The notes beneath the pieces are model-generated. The model saw only the letters and a list, made by a program, of their open reading frames with translations, did not search any database and was not told the origin of the DNA. The translations under genes and the position numbers were made by a program. A DNA stretch of 64,000 nucleotides from Streptomyces marinisediminis (GTDB taxonomy: Bacteria > Actinomycetota > Actinomycetes > Streptomycetales > Streptomycetaceae): NCBI RefSeq assembly GCF_026262575.1, contig NZ_JAPKFL010000006.1, forward strand, positions 124,001 through 188,000, written 5' to 3'. Position 1 is the first letter of the stretch, and every line of letters begins with the position of its first letter. Below are positions 9,327 through 20,443 of this stretch, in pieces.

Positions 9327-10946
9327 ATGCCGACCGCCGAGCCGCCGGGCTCGTCCCCGCAGGCCCCGACCGACCTCGTGGCGGCCCACCCGGCCGCGGC
9401 GTCGTCCGCGACCGTCCCCCTCGCCCGGGCGCCGCGCCCCCGGTCGCCCGGGCCGCCACCCGGCCCGCGCCGGCCGGCCGGCTCCGTGCCGGGCGGCCGC
9501 CGCCGGGCGCGGATGCCCGCGCGCGCCTTCTGGCTCCGGCTGCTGCCGGCGCTGCTCGTCCTGACGGCCGTCACCCGCCTGCCGTCCTTCCAGCGCCCGG
9601 TGTGGAACCCGGACGAGGGCTTCGTCGCCACCCAGGCCCGCATGCTCGCCGCGGGCGGCACCCTCTACGGCACCGTCGTCGACCGCAAGCCGCCGCTGCT
9701 GCCGTGGCTGTACCAGGGCGCCTTCGCGCTCTTCGGGGACGACTCGCTGTGGCCGCTGCGGGCCCTGGCGGTACTCGCCGTCGCCGGGACGGCCGCCCTG
9801 GTCGCCTCCGTCGCCCGGCGCCGCTGGGGCGGCCGGGCGGGCGCCACGGCCGGAGTGCTGTGCGTGCTCGCCTCGGTGGGCCTGAACCCCGAGGACGCCC
9901 AGGCCGCCACCTTCGAGGTCTTCCTGCTGCCGTGCACGGCCGCCGCCTTCTGGTACGCGGACCGGCGCCGCTGGTGGGCCGCCGGGCTCGCGGTGGCCGG
10001 AGCCGTCCTGGCCAAGCAGACCGGCGGCGCCGTGCTGCTGCCCGTGCTCTACCTGGTGTGGCGCGGCGTGCCGCGCGGCGCGCCGAGGCTGCGCGCGCTG
10101 CTGGTCGTGCTGGCCGCCTTCGCCGCGCCGCTGCTGGCGACCGCGCTGGCCACCGGCTTGTCCCGGACCCTGTTCTGGACCGTCACCGGCTCCGGCTCCT
10201 ACGCGACCTTCGCCGGCTCGGAACTGCACGTGCTGGGCCGGGCGCTGGGCACCACGGCCGTCTTCGCCCTCGGCGCGGGCGGAGCGCTGCTGCCGGTGCT
10301 CACCGTGCTGCGCCGCCGGGTGCCGCGCGGCCACGTGCTCTCCTTCGACCTGTGGCTGTGGCTGGCCGCCTCCGCCGTCGGCGTCGTCACCGGCTTCCAC
10401 TTCTTCGGCCACTACTACCTGCAACTGCTGCCCCCGCTGGCGCTGCTGGCCGCCGGGGCGCTGCACCTGCTGACCACCGACTGGCTGCGCCTGACCGTCC
10501 TCGTCTCGGTGGTGGTGAGCACCGTCTTCGTGGCCTGGGGCAGCCACGCCGAACGCGACTCCCTGCGGCACGCCGAGCGCCTCGCGGCCACGATACGGGC
10601 GCGGACGGAGCCCGGGGAGCGGGTGCTGGTGTGGGGCATGCACCCGGAGACCTACTGGCTCGCCGACCGCCCGCCCGCCTCCCGGTACCTGACCGCCGGG
10701 CTGCTCACCAACTACAGCGGCGGCCGCGACGGGCCGCGCGTGGGGGAGCGGTACGGCGTGCCGGGCACCTGGCCGGTGTTCCTGCACGAGCTGACGGCGG
10801 CACGGCCCGCGCTGATCGTCGACGACTCGCGGGGCAAGCCGTACCGTCCCGAGCGGCTGCCGTCCCTGCGCCGGGTGCTGGCCGAGCGCTACGAGCGGGT
10901 GGGCGTCGTGGACGGCGCGGTGGTGTACGCGCGGACGGAGCGCTGA
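9327..10946 (+). CDS. GT-C type membrane glycosyltransferase (GT39/ArnT-like)
   Basis: A 539-residue polytopic membrane protein. A Pro/Arg-rich cytoplasmic N-terminus of about 65 residues is followed by many hydrophobic segments. The first extracytoplasmic loop holds the acidic motif RPVWNPDEGFVATQARML (NPDEG about residue 94) and VDRKPPLLPWLYQ, the pattern of polyprenyl-phosphate-sugar-dependent GT-C transferases of the PMT/ArnT group. The soluble tail (residues 415-539) resembles the C-terminal domain of these enzymes. Donor and acceptor are unknown. ATG 9327 has TAGGGT 8 nt upstream and no clear Shine-Dalgarno, so the message may be leaderless. Confidence 0.8.
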   Translation: MPTAEPPGSSPQAPTDLVAAHPAAASSATVPLARAPRPRSPGPPPGPRRPAGSVPGGRRRARMPARAFWLRLLPALLVLTAVTRLPSFQRPVWNPDEGFVATQARMLAAGGTLYGTVVDRKPPLLPWLYQGAFALFGDDSLWPLRALAVLAVAGTAALVASVARRRWGGRAGATAGVLCVLASVGLNPEDAQAATFEVFLLPCTAAAFWYADRRRWWAAGLAVAGAVLAKQTGGAVLLPVLYLVWRGVPRGAPRLRALLVVLAAFAAPLLATALATGLSRTLFWTVTGSGSYATFAGSELHVLGRALGTTAVFALGAGGALLPVLTVLRRRVPRGHVLSFDLWLWLAASAVGVVTGFHFFGHYYLQLLPPLALLAAGALHLLTTDWLRLTVLVSVVVSTVFVAWGSHAERDSLRHAERLAATIRARTEPGERVLVWGMHPETYWLADRPPASRYLTAGLLTNYSGGRDGPRVGERYGVPGTWPVFLHELTAARPALIVDDSRGKPYRPERLPSLRRVLAERYERVGVVDGAVVYARTER

Positions 10947-10965
10947 GCGCGCCGCACCGGCCGGG

Positions 10966-11358
10966 TCAGGAGCGCGGCAGGAGCCGGGGACCCACGACGG
11001 ACGCCCCGCGCTCGCCCACCCGGTGGCGCAGTCCGCGGTCGGCGGTGACCACCACGACCGGGCGCCCGGCGCCCTCGGCCGTGACCAGGGCGACGATCGC
11101 GTCGTCCCCGCTGGCGGGCGCCGCCACGACCCGGACCCCCGGCACCGGCGCCACGCCGCGCGCCGCGCCCTCGACGACGAGCACCAGCTCCAGCGGCTCC
11201 GCGACCCCGGCCAGGCCGCCTCCCGTCCCGCGCGCCGCGGCCAGCCGGTCGCGCAGCCGCTCCGTGGCCCCGTGCCGGTCGCGCCACCAGCCGTCCGGGA
11301 CGGAGCCGACGACGTTGGCGGCGTCCACCACGACCAGCGGCGGCGGGGGCGCCGTCAC
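10966..11358 (-). CDS. NYN/PIN-like domain protein (often labelled NTP pyrophosphohydrolase)
   Basis: A 130-residue soluble protein. VVVDAANVVGSVPDGWW at the N-terminus, SGDDAIVALV in the middle and VVVTADRGLRHRV near the end place acidic residues as in NYN/PIN-fold nucleases of the YacP type. The pyrophosphohydrolase label common in databases has no motif support here: there is no Nudix box or MazG motif. GTG 11358 overlaps the galE stop (GTGA), so translation is probably coupled to galE. Convergent with the membrane glycosyltransferase, 19 bp apart. Confidence 0.7.
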   Translation of the reverse strand: MTAPPPPLVVVDAANVVGSVPDGWWRDRHGATERLRDRLAAARGTGGGLAGVAEPLELVLVVEGAARGVAPVPGVRVVAAPASGDDAIVALVTAEGAGRPVVVVTADRGLRHRVGERGASVVGPRLLPRS

Positions 11359-12341
11359 GCGACGGGGGCCGGGTCGCGTTGCGGCCAGCCCGCCCAGGCC
11401 GAGGCGACCATCTCCCGCACGTCGCGCCGCGCCGTCCAGCCCAGCTCCCGCGCGGCCCGGTCGGCGCGGGCCACGACGCGGGCCGGGTCGCCGGGGCGGC
11501 GGGGCGTCACCTCGGGGGTGAACTTCCGCCCGGTCACCTCGGCGACGACGTCCATCATCTCCCGCACCGAGACGCCCTCGCCGCGACCGATGTTGACGGT
11601 CAGGTCCGCGCCGGGGCGCACCTGGCCCGACGCCAGCGCGCGGGCCGCCGCCAGGTGCGCGTCGGCGAGGTCGGCGACGTGGATGTAGTCCCGCACGCAC
11701 GTGCCGTCGGGCGTGGGGTAGTCGTCGCCGAAGATCCGGGGGGCCGCGCCGTCGGTGAGGCGCTCGAAGGCCATCGGCACCAGGTTGGCCACGCCGGTGT
11801 CGGCGAGCTCGGGGGCCGCAGCGCCGGCCACGTTGAAGTACCGCAGGCACGCCGTGCGCAGCCCGTGGGCCCCGGCGGTGGCGCGTACCAGCCACTCGCC
11901 GGCCAGCTTCGTCTCCCCGTACGGACTCATCGGGGCGCACGGGGTGTCCTCGGTCACCGTCTCCCCGTCCGGCATGCCGTAGACGGAGGCGGAGGAGGAG
12001 AACACGAAGGCCTCCACCCCGCCCGCGACGACCGCCTCCAGCAGCACCTGGAGCCCGTGCACGTTCTCGTGGTAGTACCGCAGCGGCACCTCCACCGACT
12101 CGCCCACCCGCTTCTTGGCGGCCAGGTGCACGACGCCCGTGACGCCGTGCTCGGCGATCACCCGGTCCAGCGCCGCGCGGTCCAGCACGGAGGCCTCCAC
12201 CAGCGGGACGTCCGACGGCAGCCGCTGCCGCAGGCCCGTGGACAGGTCGTCCAGCACGACGACGCGCTCGCCCGCCCGCACCATCGCCCGCACGACGTGC
12301 GCGCCGATGTAGCCGGCTCCTCCGGTCACGAGATAGGTCAT
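11355..12341 (-). CDS. galE: UDP-glucose 4-epimerase
   Basis: A 328-residue short-chain dehydrogenase of the extended type that interconverts UDP-glucose and UDP-galactose. NAD-binding TGGAGYIG is at residues 6-13, the catalytic serine region is FSSSASVYGMPDG, the active-site pair is in SPYGETK (Tyr near 140), and RYFNVAGA follows. Length is normal for GalE. ATG 12341 lies 6 nt after TAGGAT (12348-12353, minus strand), with no Shine-Dalgarno, so the mRNA is probably leaderless. It is the first gene of a two-gene unit with the NYN/PIN gene. Confidence 0.93.
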   Translation of the reverse strand: MTYLVTGGAGYIGAHVVRAMVRAGERVVVLDDLSTGLRQRLPSDVPLVEASVLDRAALDRVIAEHGVTGVVHLAAKKRVGESVEVPLRYYHENVHGLQVLLEAVVAGGVEAFVFSSSASVYGMPDGETVTEDTPCAPMSPYGETKLAGEWLVRATAGAHGLRTACLRYFNVAGAAAPELADTGVANLVPMAFERLTDGAAPRIFGDDYPTPDGTCVRDYIHVADLADAHLAAARALASGQVRPGADLTVNIGRGEGVSVREMMDVVAEVTGRKFTPEVTPRRPGDPARVVARADRAARELGWTARRDVREMVASAWAGWPQRDPAPVA

Positions 12342-12347
12342 CCGCCC

Positions 12348-12353
12348 ATCCTA
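12348..12353 (-). promoter_or_regulatory. -10 element of a leaderless galE promoter
   Basis: On the minus strand TAGGAT is followed by exactly 6 nt and the galE ATG, so transcription would begin at or next to the start codon. No convincing -35 is visible. Confidence 0.5.
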
Positions 12354-12396
12354 TGCGGCCCCCTCCGGCGAGCGGCTGACGAGCACGCAGACGGCG

Positions 12397-12441
12397 CGAG
12401 GGCCCCGCACCACGCGGCGTGCGCGCGGTGCGGGGCCCTCG
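12397..12441 (-). terminator. Hairpin terminator after fadB
   Basis: Bases 12397-12411 and 12427-12441 form a 15-bp perfect stem (CGAGGGCCCCGCACC and its complement) with a 15-nt loop. It lies 34 bp past the fadB stop and upstream of galE. Confidence 0.7.
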
Positions 12442-12474
12442 GGGCGTCGGGGCCGTCGGTCAGGGAGCGACGGG

Positions 12475-14606
<2,132 letters not shown>

Positions 14607-14610
<4 letters not shown>

Positions 14611-15827
14611 TTGCCTGCCCCTTCGAAGTGCGGGTTCTCCCAGATCACGGTGCCGCCCATGCCGAAGCCGACGCACATGGTCGTCAGGCCGTAGCGCACG
14701 TGCGGCTGCTCCTCGAACTGCCGAGCGAGCTGCGTCATCAGGCGGACGCCGGAGGAGGCCAGCGGGTGGCCGAAGGCGATCGCGCCGCCGTACTGGTTGA
14801 CGCGCGGGTCGTCGTCGGCGATCCCGAAGTGGTCCAGGAACGCGATGACCTGGACGGCGAACGCCTCGTTGATCTCGAACAGGCCGATGTCGCCGATGGA
14901 CAGGCCCGCCTTGGCGAGCGCCTTCTCGGTGGAGGGCACCGGGCCGATGCCCATGACCTCCGGCTCCACCCCGGCGAACGCGTACGACACCAGGCGCATC
15001 TTCACCGGCAGGCCCAGCTCGCGGGCGACGTCCTCGGCCGCGATGAGCGAGGCGGTGGCGCCGTCGTTGAGGCCCGCGGCGTTGCCCGGGGTGACGCGGC
15101 CGTGCGCGCGGAACGGCGTCTTCAGGCCCGCCAGGTTCTCCAGCGTGGTGCCCGGGCGCATCGGCTCGTCCTCCGTGGCCAGGCCCCAGCCGGTCTCGCC
15201 GCCCTCGGGGTTGGTGCGGCGCACCGAGACCGGCACCAGGTCCGACTGGATCGAGCCGTTCGCGTACGCCTTGGCGGCCTTCTCCTGGCTGGCCACGGCG
15301 TAGGCGTCCGAGCGCGCCCGGGTCAGGTGCGGGAAGCGGTCGTGGAGGTTCTCCGCGGTCATGCCCATGAACATGGCCGACTCGTCCACGAGCTTGTCGG
15401 AGACGAAGCGGGGGTTGGGGTCCACGCCCTCGCCCATGGGGTGCCGTCCCATGTGCTCGACGCCGCCCGCGAGGACGACGTCGTAGGCGCCGAAGGAGAC
15501 GCCGCCGGCGGTGCTGGTGACCGCCGTCATGGCACCGGCGCACATGCGGTCGATGGAGTAGCCGGGGACCGTCTGGGGCAGCCCGGCGAGGATGCCGGCC
15601 GTGCGGCCCAGGGTCAGGCCCTGGTCGCCGATCTGCGTGGTCGCCGCGACGGCGACCTCGTCGATGCGCTCGGGCGGCAGGTCCGGGTTGCGGCGCAGCA
15701 GCTCACGGATGCACTTGACGACCATGTCGTCCGCGCGGGTCTCGTGGTAGATGCCCTTCGGTCCCGCCTTGCCGAACGGGGTGCGAACGCCGTCGACGAA
15801 GACGACGTCCCTAGCGGTACGAGGCAC
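14607..15827 (-). CDS. fadA: Acetyl-CoA acyltransferase (thiolase)
   Basis: A 406-residue thiolase that performs the final thiolytic step of beta-oxidation. The nucleophilic cysteine is in DRMCAGAM (about residue 94), the histidine in GGAIAFGHPLASSG (about 350) and the second cysteine in TMCVGFGMGG (about 382), with NEAFAVQ before them. GTG 15827 is preceded by GGAGGAG on the minus strand. It is the first gene of the fadA-fadB operon, with a likely promoter at 15928-15955. Confidence 0.94.
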
Positions 15828-15907
15828 GTTGGCTCTCCTCCTGCAGGTGCGGCCGGGGTTGTCCGGGAGAACGCTGCCGCCGCGCGGCTCGCGGCACGGG
15901 TGCGCGC

Positions 15908-15955
15908 GGTGCGGGCTTCCCGCACCCATGCTACTTGCCGGTAACCACGAGGCAA
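15908..15955 (-). promoter_or_regulatory. fadAB promoter and leader hairpin
   Basis: On the minus strand TTGCCT (15950-15955) and TAGCAT (15928-15933) are separated by 16 bp, a sigma-70-type arrangement. The spacer contains GGTTACCGGCAAG, and an interrupted inverted repeat (CTTGCC/GGCAAG) spans the -35, so a repressor could bind here. An 8-bp hairpin (15908-15926) lies at the start of the roughly 95-nt leader. Confidence 0.5.
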
Positions 15956-16021
15956 GGGCCAGCCTCGCCGGAGCCCGTGCGGTTCCGGTCACACGGCGCG
16001 ACGCGGGCGCCGCCGACCGGG

Positions 16022-17287
16022 TCAGGCGGGGGCGGCCAGCAGCGCCGTGGTCAGCAGCGGGAGCGTCTGCTCGATCTGCCACTCGCGGGCCCCGTGGTCG
16101 CGCAGCACGGCCGCCACGGCGTCGGGGCCGGTGTCGGCCGGGGGCTCCCAGCACAGCCTGCGCACCGTGTCCGGGGTGATGAGGTTCTCCTGCGGCATGC
16201 CCAGCCGCTCGGCGTGCGCGGTGACGGCGGCCCGGGCGGCGGCCAGCCGGGCCGCGGCGGCCGGGTCCTTCTCGGCCCACGCGCGCGGCGGGGGCGGTCC
16301 GCTGGGCGTCTGGCCGGGCTGGGGCAGCGCCGACTCCGGCAGCGCCCGCGCCCGGTCCACCGCGGCCTGCCAGTGCTGGAGCTGCCGGCGGCCCGCCCGG
16401 CTGCTGAACCCGGGCAGCTTGGCCAGCGCCTCCGCCGTCTCCGGCGCGGCGAGGGCGGCCTCGACGATCGCCGCGTCGGTGAGCACCTTGCCCGGCGAGA
16501 CGTCGCGGCGCTGGGCCACCTTGTCCCGCGCCTGCCACAGCTCGCGGACGACGGCGAGCTGGCGGCGCCGGCGCACCTTGTGCATGCCGGACGTCCGGCG
16601 CCAGGGATCCTTGCGCGGCGGTGGCGGGGGAGCGGAGGCGATGGCGGCGAACTCCTCGCGCGCCCAGTCCAGCTTTCCCTGCCGCTCCAGCTCCTTCTCC
16701 AGCGCGTCGCGCAGCTCCACCAGCAGTTCGACGTCGAGCGCGGCGTACCGCAGCCACGGCTCGGGCAGCGGGCGGGAGGACCAGTCCACCGCCGAGTGCC
16801 CTTTCTCCAGGGTGTAGCCGAGGACGCCCTCGACCATCGCCCCGAGCCCGACCCGGGGGAAGCCCGCGAGCCGCCCGGCCAGTTCGGTGTCGAAGAGGGT
16901 GCCGGGCACCATGCCTATGTCCCGCAGGCACGGCAGGTCCTGGGAGGCGGCGTGCAGCACCCACTCGGTGTCTGCGAGCGCCTCGGCGAGCGGGGAGAGG
17001 TCGGGACAGGCGACCGGGTCGACCAGCGCGGTGCCCGCGCCCGCGCGCCGGAGCTGCACCAGGTAGGCCCGCTGACCGTACCGGTAGCCCGACGCCCGCT
17101 CGGCGTCCACCGCCACCGGGCCGCTGCCCTCGGCGAACGCGGCCACGACCGCGGCGAGCCCGTCGGCGTCCGCGGTGACCGGCGGAATCCCGTCGCCCGG
17201 CTCCAGCAGGGGCACCGGCATCGGGGCCGGGGCCGCGGAGGGGGACTGAGCTGCGCTGTCTGCTGGGGTCTCCTGAGCGTCGGTCAC
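16022..17287 (-). CDS. rnd: Ribonuclease D (DEDD 3'-5' exonuclease with HRDC domain)
   Basis: A 421-residue exoribonuclease of the RNase D family that trims stable-RNA 3' ends. Exonuclease motifs are VAVDAERA (motif I), LHAASQDLPCLRDIG (II) and YAALDVELLVEL (III, DEDDy type with the tyrosine). An HRDC-like domain follows (about residues 235-310, VRELWQARDKVAQRRDVSPG) and a C-terminal region extends to 421. GTG 17287 lies 6 nt after TACCCT on the minus strand, with no ribosome-binding site, which indicates a leaderless message. Confidence 0.9.
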   Translation of the reverse strand: MTDAQETPADSAAQSPSAAPAPMPVPLLEPGDGIPPVTADADGLAAVVAAFAEGSGPVAVDAERASGYRYGQRAYLVQLRRAGAGTALVDPVACPDLSPLAEALADTEWVLHAASQDLPCLRDIGMVPGTLFDTELAGRLAGFPRVGLGAMVEGVLGYTLEKGHSAVDWSSRPLPEPWLRYAALDVELLVELRDALEKELERQGKLDWAREEFAAIASAPPPPPRKDPWRRTSGMHKVRRRRQLAVVRELWQARDKVAQRRDVSPGKVLTDAAIVEAALAAPETAEALAKLPGFSSRAGRRQLQHWQAAVDRARALPESALPQPGQTPSGPPPPRAWAEKDPAAAARLAAARAAVTAHAERLGMPQENLITPDTVRRLCWEPPADTGPDAVAAVLRDHGAREWQIEQTLPLLTTALLAAPA

Positions 17288-17293
17288 CCGACA

Positions 17294-17299
17294 AGGGTA
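17294..17299 (-). promoter_or_regulatory. -10 element of a leaderless rnd promoter
   Basis: On the minus strand TACCCT is followed by 6 nt (TGTCGG) and the GTG start of rnd. The overlapping TATACC is an alternative hexamer. No clear -35 is seen. Confidence 0.45.
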
Positions 17300-17389
17300 T
17301 AGGCGGCCTCTGACGGCCGCCCTGGTGACCCTGCGGACAGCGCCCGCCGACGGAACGTTACGTCGGCGGGCGCCGCGGGGCGTGCGGCG

Positions 17390-18052
17390 TCAGTGGATGA
17401 TGCCGGTGCGCAGGGCGACGGCCACCATGCCCGCGCGGTCGCCGGTGCCCAGCTTGCGGGCGATGCGGGCGAGGTGGCTCTTGACGGTGAGCGCCGAGAG
17501 CCCCATCGACACGCCGATCGCCTTGTTCGACTGGCCTTCGGCGACCAGGCGCAGCACCTCCACCTCGCGGCCGGAGAGCTCGCGCTGGCCGCCGGGGTGG
17601 CCGGGGGCGCCGGGTGGACGGCGGTGCAGCCGCGCGGCGGCCGCGCCGATCGCCGCGGCGCCGGGGCGGGCGGCCATGGCGAGGTTGTTGCGCGTGCCGG
17701 TGACGACGTAGCCCTTGACGCCGCCGGCCAGCGCGTTGCGCACCGCGCCGATGTCGTCGGCGGCCGACAGGGCCAGGCCGTTGGGCCAGCCCGCGGCGCG
17801 GGTCTCGGACAGCAGCGTCAGCCCGGAGCCGTCGGGCAGGTGGACCTCTGCGACGCAGATGTCGCGCGGGTTGCCCACGCGGGGCCGCGCCTCGGCGACG
17901 GACGACGCCTCGATCACGTCCCGCACGCCCAGCGCCCACAGGTGCCGGGTGACGGTGGAGCGGACGCGGGGGTCGGCCACGACGACCATGGCCGTGGGCT
18001 TGTTCGGACGGTAGGCGACCAGGCTGGTGGGGTGGTCGAGCAGAACGGACAC
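17390..18052 (-). CDS. LuxR-type response regulator
   Basis: A 220-residue regulator with an N-terminal receiver-like region (residues 20-135, MVVVADPRVRSTVTRHLW) and a C-terminal LuxR/FixJ helix-turn-helix (about 155-212, LSGREVEVLRLVAEGQSNKA then LTVKSHLARIARKLG). The receiver lacks the usual DD pair after beta-1 and has no obvious phosphoacceptor aspartate in the normal context (VAEVHLPDGSG), so it may be atypical. GTG 18052 has AGGAGG just upstream. No kinase gene is adjacent. This gene next to rnd and hemE is a conserved Streptomyces arrangement. Confidence 0.85.
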   Translation of the reverse strand: MSVLLDHPTSLVAYRPNKPTAMVVVADPRVRSTVTRHLWALGVRDVIEASSVAEARPRVGNPRDICVAEVHLPDGSGLTLLSETRAAGWPNGLALSAADDIGAVRNALAGGVKGYVVTGTRNNLAMAARPGAAAIGAAAARLHRRPPGAPGHPGGQRELSGREVEVLRLVAEGQSNKAIGVSMGLSALTVKSHLARIARKLGTGDRAGMVAVALRTGIIH

Positions 18053-18626
18053 CGAGCCTCCTGGGGAGTGGAGTGGGCGGCGGGAGTCCCTGGGGAAGGG
18101 TCACGAAGTCATTCGGCACCCCGTGGGGGTCGCTTTAGGGAAGATCACGAACGAGTGAGTACAAAATTCTCAATTCGGACAACCGTGCGTGAATGCCGCA
18201 CGTGTTGAGTCCGCCCTGCCGGGCCCGCGGCGCGGACCGCGCGCCGGTGCCGGGGCTGTCGCCGGGGCCTGCGGGCCGTGCACGGGCGGGCCTGCCGTGC
18301 CCACCGGGCCTGCCGTGCCCGCGCCCTCGTGCGCCGCCGGCGGGTGCGGGTGCGGGTGCGGGTGCGGGTCGGGACGGGGGCCGGGGACGCCGCCGGGCGT
18401 CCGGGAGGGGCTGCGGCCGGGGCGGGGCGGTCGCCGTGCGGAAGCCTTCCGTCCGTCGCTCACCGGGTCACCGGGTCACGGGTCACGGGTCACGGGTCAC
18501 CGGGCGTGCGACGGGCGGGCGGCGCCGACGGACCGCGCGGGGCCCGGACTCGGCGCGGTGAGCCCGGGCCGGGTGCCGCGGGCCGGGCTCGGCGCCGCCG
18601 ACCGGGTTCAGCGCCCCAAACCGGGC
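18053..18626. other. Long non-coding gap with AT-rich segment and short repeats
   Basis: About 574 bp without a supported gene. An unusually AT-rich tract (18120-18190, including ACAAAATTCTCAATTC) probably contains the promoter of the regulator gene on the minus strand. The rest is very GC-rich with hexamer and heptamer repeats, described separately. Open frames on both strands here have repeat-driven composition and no domain. Confidence 0.6.
18342..18504. repeat. Short direct repeats (GGGTGC)4 and (CACGGGT)n
   Basis: GGGTGC is repeated four times head to tail at 18342-18365. A second tract at 18461-18504 consists of CACCGGGT twice, CACGGGT three times and a final CACCGGG; read on the minus strand this is a GTGACCC array. 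Nothing shows a function. Confidence 0.75.
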
Positions 18627-19256
18627 TCAGCGCCGCCGGTGGGGGAGGGGGACGATGCCGGGCGCGTCGGGCTCGGCGGGCGGCTCGGGAGGCAGGCCCG
18701 CGCACTGACGCAGCAGGTCGCACCACGCGCCGAAGTGCGCGGCCACGTCCGGGAAGCCGAAGGAGGCCGGCGGCGTCCAGGAGGCGCGCAGCTCGATCTC
18801 CGCCTCGGGCGGACGCCCGCCGAGCTGGCCGAAGAAGGACGACCCCGCCCGGGTCACCGTGCCGCCGGGCTGCCGGACCTGCACCCCGCGCGCCTCCAGG
18901 GCGCCGGTGAGCCAGGACCAGGTGACCTCCGGAAGCAGCGGGTCCGTCGCCATCTCCGCCTCCAGCTCGGCCCGGGCCAGCGTCACCACCCGGAACGTGC
19001 CCTGCCACGCCTCCTGGCCGTGCGGGTCGTGCAGCAGGACGAACCGGCCGTCGGCCAGCTCCTCCTCGTCCACGACGACGGAGGCGCCCACCGCGTGGGC
19101 GTGCGGCGCGAGCCGCCGTGGTGCCGGGAGCGGCTCCAGGTGCACGGCGCCCGGCGTGCGCGCGGCGGTCAGCGCGGCGACCGCCTGCCGGAAGGCCGCC
19201 GGTGCCGTCTCGCCGTGCTCGGGACCCTCCGACTGGTGTGCACGCGCCGCTGTCAT
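18627..19256 (-). CDS. DUF3000 domain protein
   Basis: A 209-residue cytosolic actinobacterial protein of unknown function. The central part ([20 protein letters not shown] to [20 protein letters not shown]) is the DUF3000 domain, conserved beside hemE in Streptomyces. No catalytic motif, membrane segment or signal is visible. ATG 19256 lies 8 nt after TAGTCT on the minus strand, so it may be leaderless. It is divergent from hemE with only about 100 bp between the starts, which makes shared control possible. Confidence 0.85.
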   Translation of the reverse strand: MTAARAHQSEGPEHGETAPAAFRQAVAALTAARTPGAVHLEPLPAPRRLAPHAHAVGASVVVDEEELADGRFVLLHDPHGQEAWQGTFRVVTLARAELEAEMATDPLLPEVTWSWLTGALEARGVQVRQPGGTVTRAGSSFFGQLGGRPPEAEIELRASWTPPASFGFPDVAAHFGAWCDLLRQCAGLPPEPPAEPDAPGIVPLPHRRR

Positions 19257-19359
19257 GGTCCCGAAGACTAGGCGCCCCCGAGCCCGGAGCCGGGTAGGAA
19301 CACCCGGCGGTTCACCACCACGTCGGTGCGGGCGCACGGCGCGTGGCAGACTGCCGGTT

Positions 19360-20424
19360 GTGACTGCCGTTGACCGCCCGCAGGGCCCGCCCAGCAAGAC
19401 GTACGACTCCGCGTTCCTCGCCGCCTGCCGCCGTGAACCGGTGCCGCACACCCCCGTCTGGTTCATGCGTCAGGCCGGCCGCTCCCTGCCGGAGTACCGC
19501 CGGGTGCGCGAGGGCATCGCCATGCTGGACTCCTGCATGCGGCCCGACCTGGTCACCGAGATCACCCTGCAGCCGGTGCGCCGCCACCGGGTGGACGCGG
19601 CGATCTTCTTCAGCGACATCGTCGTCCCGCTCAAGGCCATCGGCGTCGACCTGGACATCAAGCCCGGCGTCGGCCCCGTCGTCGCCCGCCCGATCCGCTC
19701 CCGGGCCGACCTGGACCAGCTCCGGGAGCTGACGCCCGACGACGTCCGCTACGTCGCCGAGGCCGTCGGCATGCTCACCGACGAGCTGGGCGCCACCCCG
19801 CTCATCGGCTTCGCCGGGGCCCCCTTCACCCTGGCGAGCTACCTGGTCGAAGGCGGACCCTCGCGCAACCACGAGCACACCAAGGCCCTCATGTACGGGG
19901 AGCCGGAGCTGTGGGCGGAGCTGCTGGACCGGCTCGCCGGCATCACCGCCGCGTTCCTGCGCGTGCAGATCGAGGCGGGCGCCAGCGCCGTGCAGCTCTT
20001 CGACTCCTGGGTGGGCGCGCTCGCCCCGGCCGACTACCGCGCGCGCGTCATGCCGGCCTCCGCCAAGGTCTTCGACGCCGTGGCGGGCTACGGGGTGCCG
20101 CGCATCCACTTCGGCGTCGGCACCGGCGAGCTGCTGCCGCTGCTGGGCGAGGCGGGCGCCGACGTGGTGGGCGCCGACTGGCGGGTGCCGCTGGACGAGG
20201 CCGCGCGCCGGGTCGGCCCCGGCCGGGCGATCCAGGGGAACCTGGACCCGGCCGTGCTGTTCGCGCCCCGCGAGGCCGTCGAGGCCCAGGCCCGCACAGT
20301 GCTGGACGCCGCCGCCGGGCTGCCCGGCCACGTCTTCAACCTGGGCCACGGTGTGCTGCCCGACACCGACCCCGACGCGCTGACCCGGCTGGTGGCCTAC
20401 GTCCACGAGCAGACCGCGCGCTGA
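19360..20424 (+). CDS. hemE: Uroporphyrinogen decarboxylase
   Basis: A 354-residue enzyme that decarboxylates the four acetate side chains of uroporphyrinogen III to give coproporphyrinogen III. The N-terminal signature [18 protein letters not shown] supplies the active-site arginines. [30 protein letters not shown] and [11 protein letters not shown] are all conserved. GTG 19360 fits the family N-terminus; CAGACT 7 nt upstream could be the -10 of a leaderless message. It leads the haem genes with hemY (19 bp gap) and hemQ. Confidence 0.95.
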   Translation: MTAVDRPQGPPSKTYDSAFLAACRREPVPHTPVWFMRQAGRSLPEYRRVREGIAMLDSCMRPDLVTEITLQPVRRHRVDAAIFFSDIVVPLKAIGVDLDIKPGVGPVVARPIRSRADLDQLRELTPDDVRYVAEAVGMLTDELGATPLIGFAGAPFTLASYLVEGGPSRNHEHTKALMYGEPELWAELLDRLAGITAAFLRVQIEAGASAVQLFDSWVGALAPADYRARVMPASAKVFDAVAGYGVPRIHFGVGTGELLPLLGEAGADVVGADWRVPLDEAARRVGPGRAIQGNLDPAVLFAPREAVEAQARTVLDAAAGLPGHVFNLGHGVLPDTDPDALTRLVAYVHEQTAR

Positions 20425-20443
20425 GCCGCCGGGAGGGACCGGC

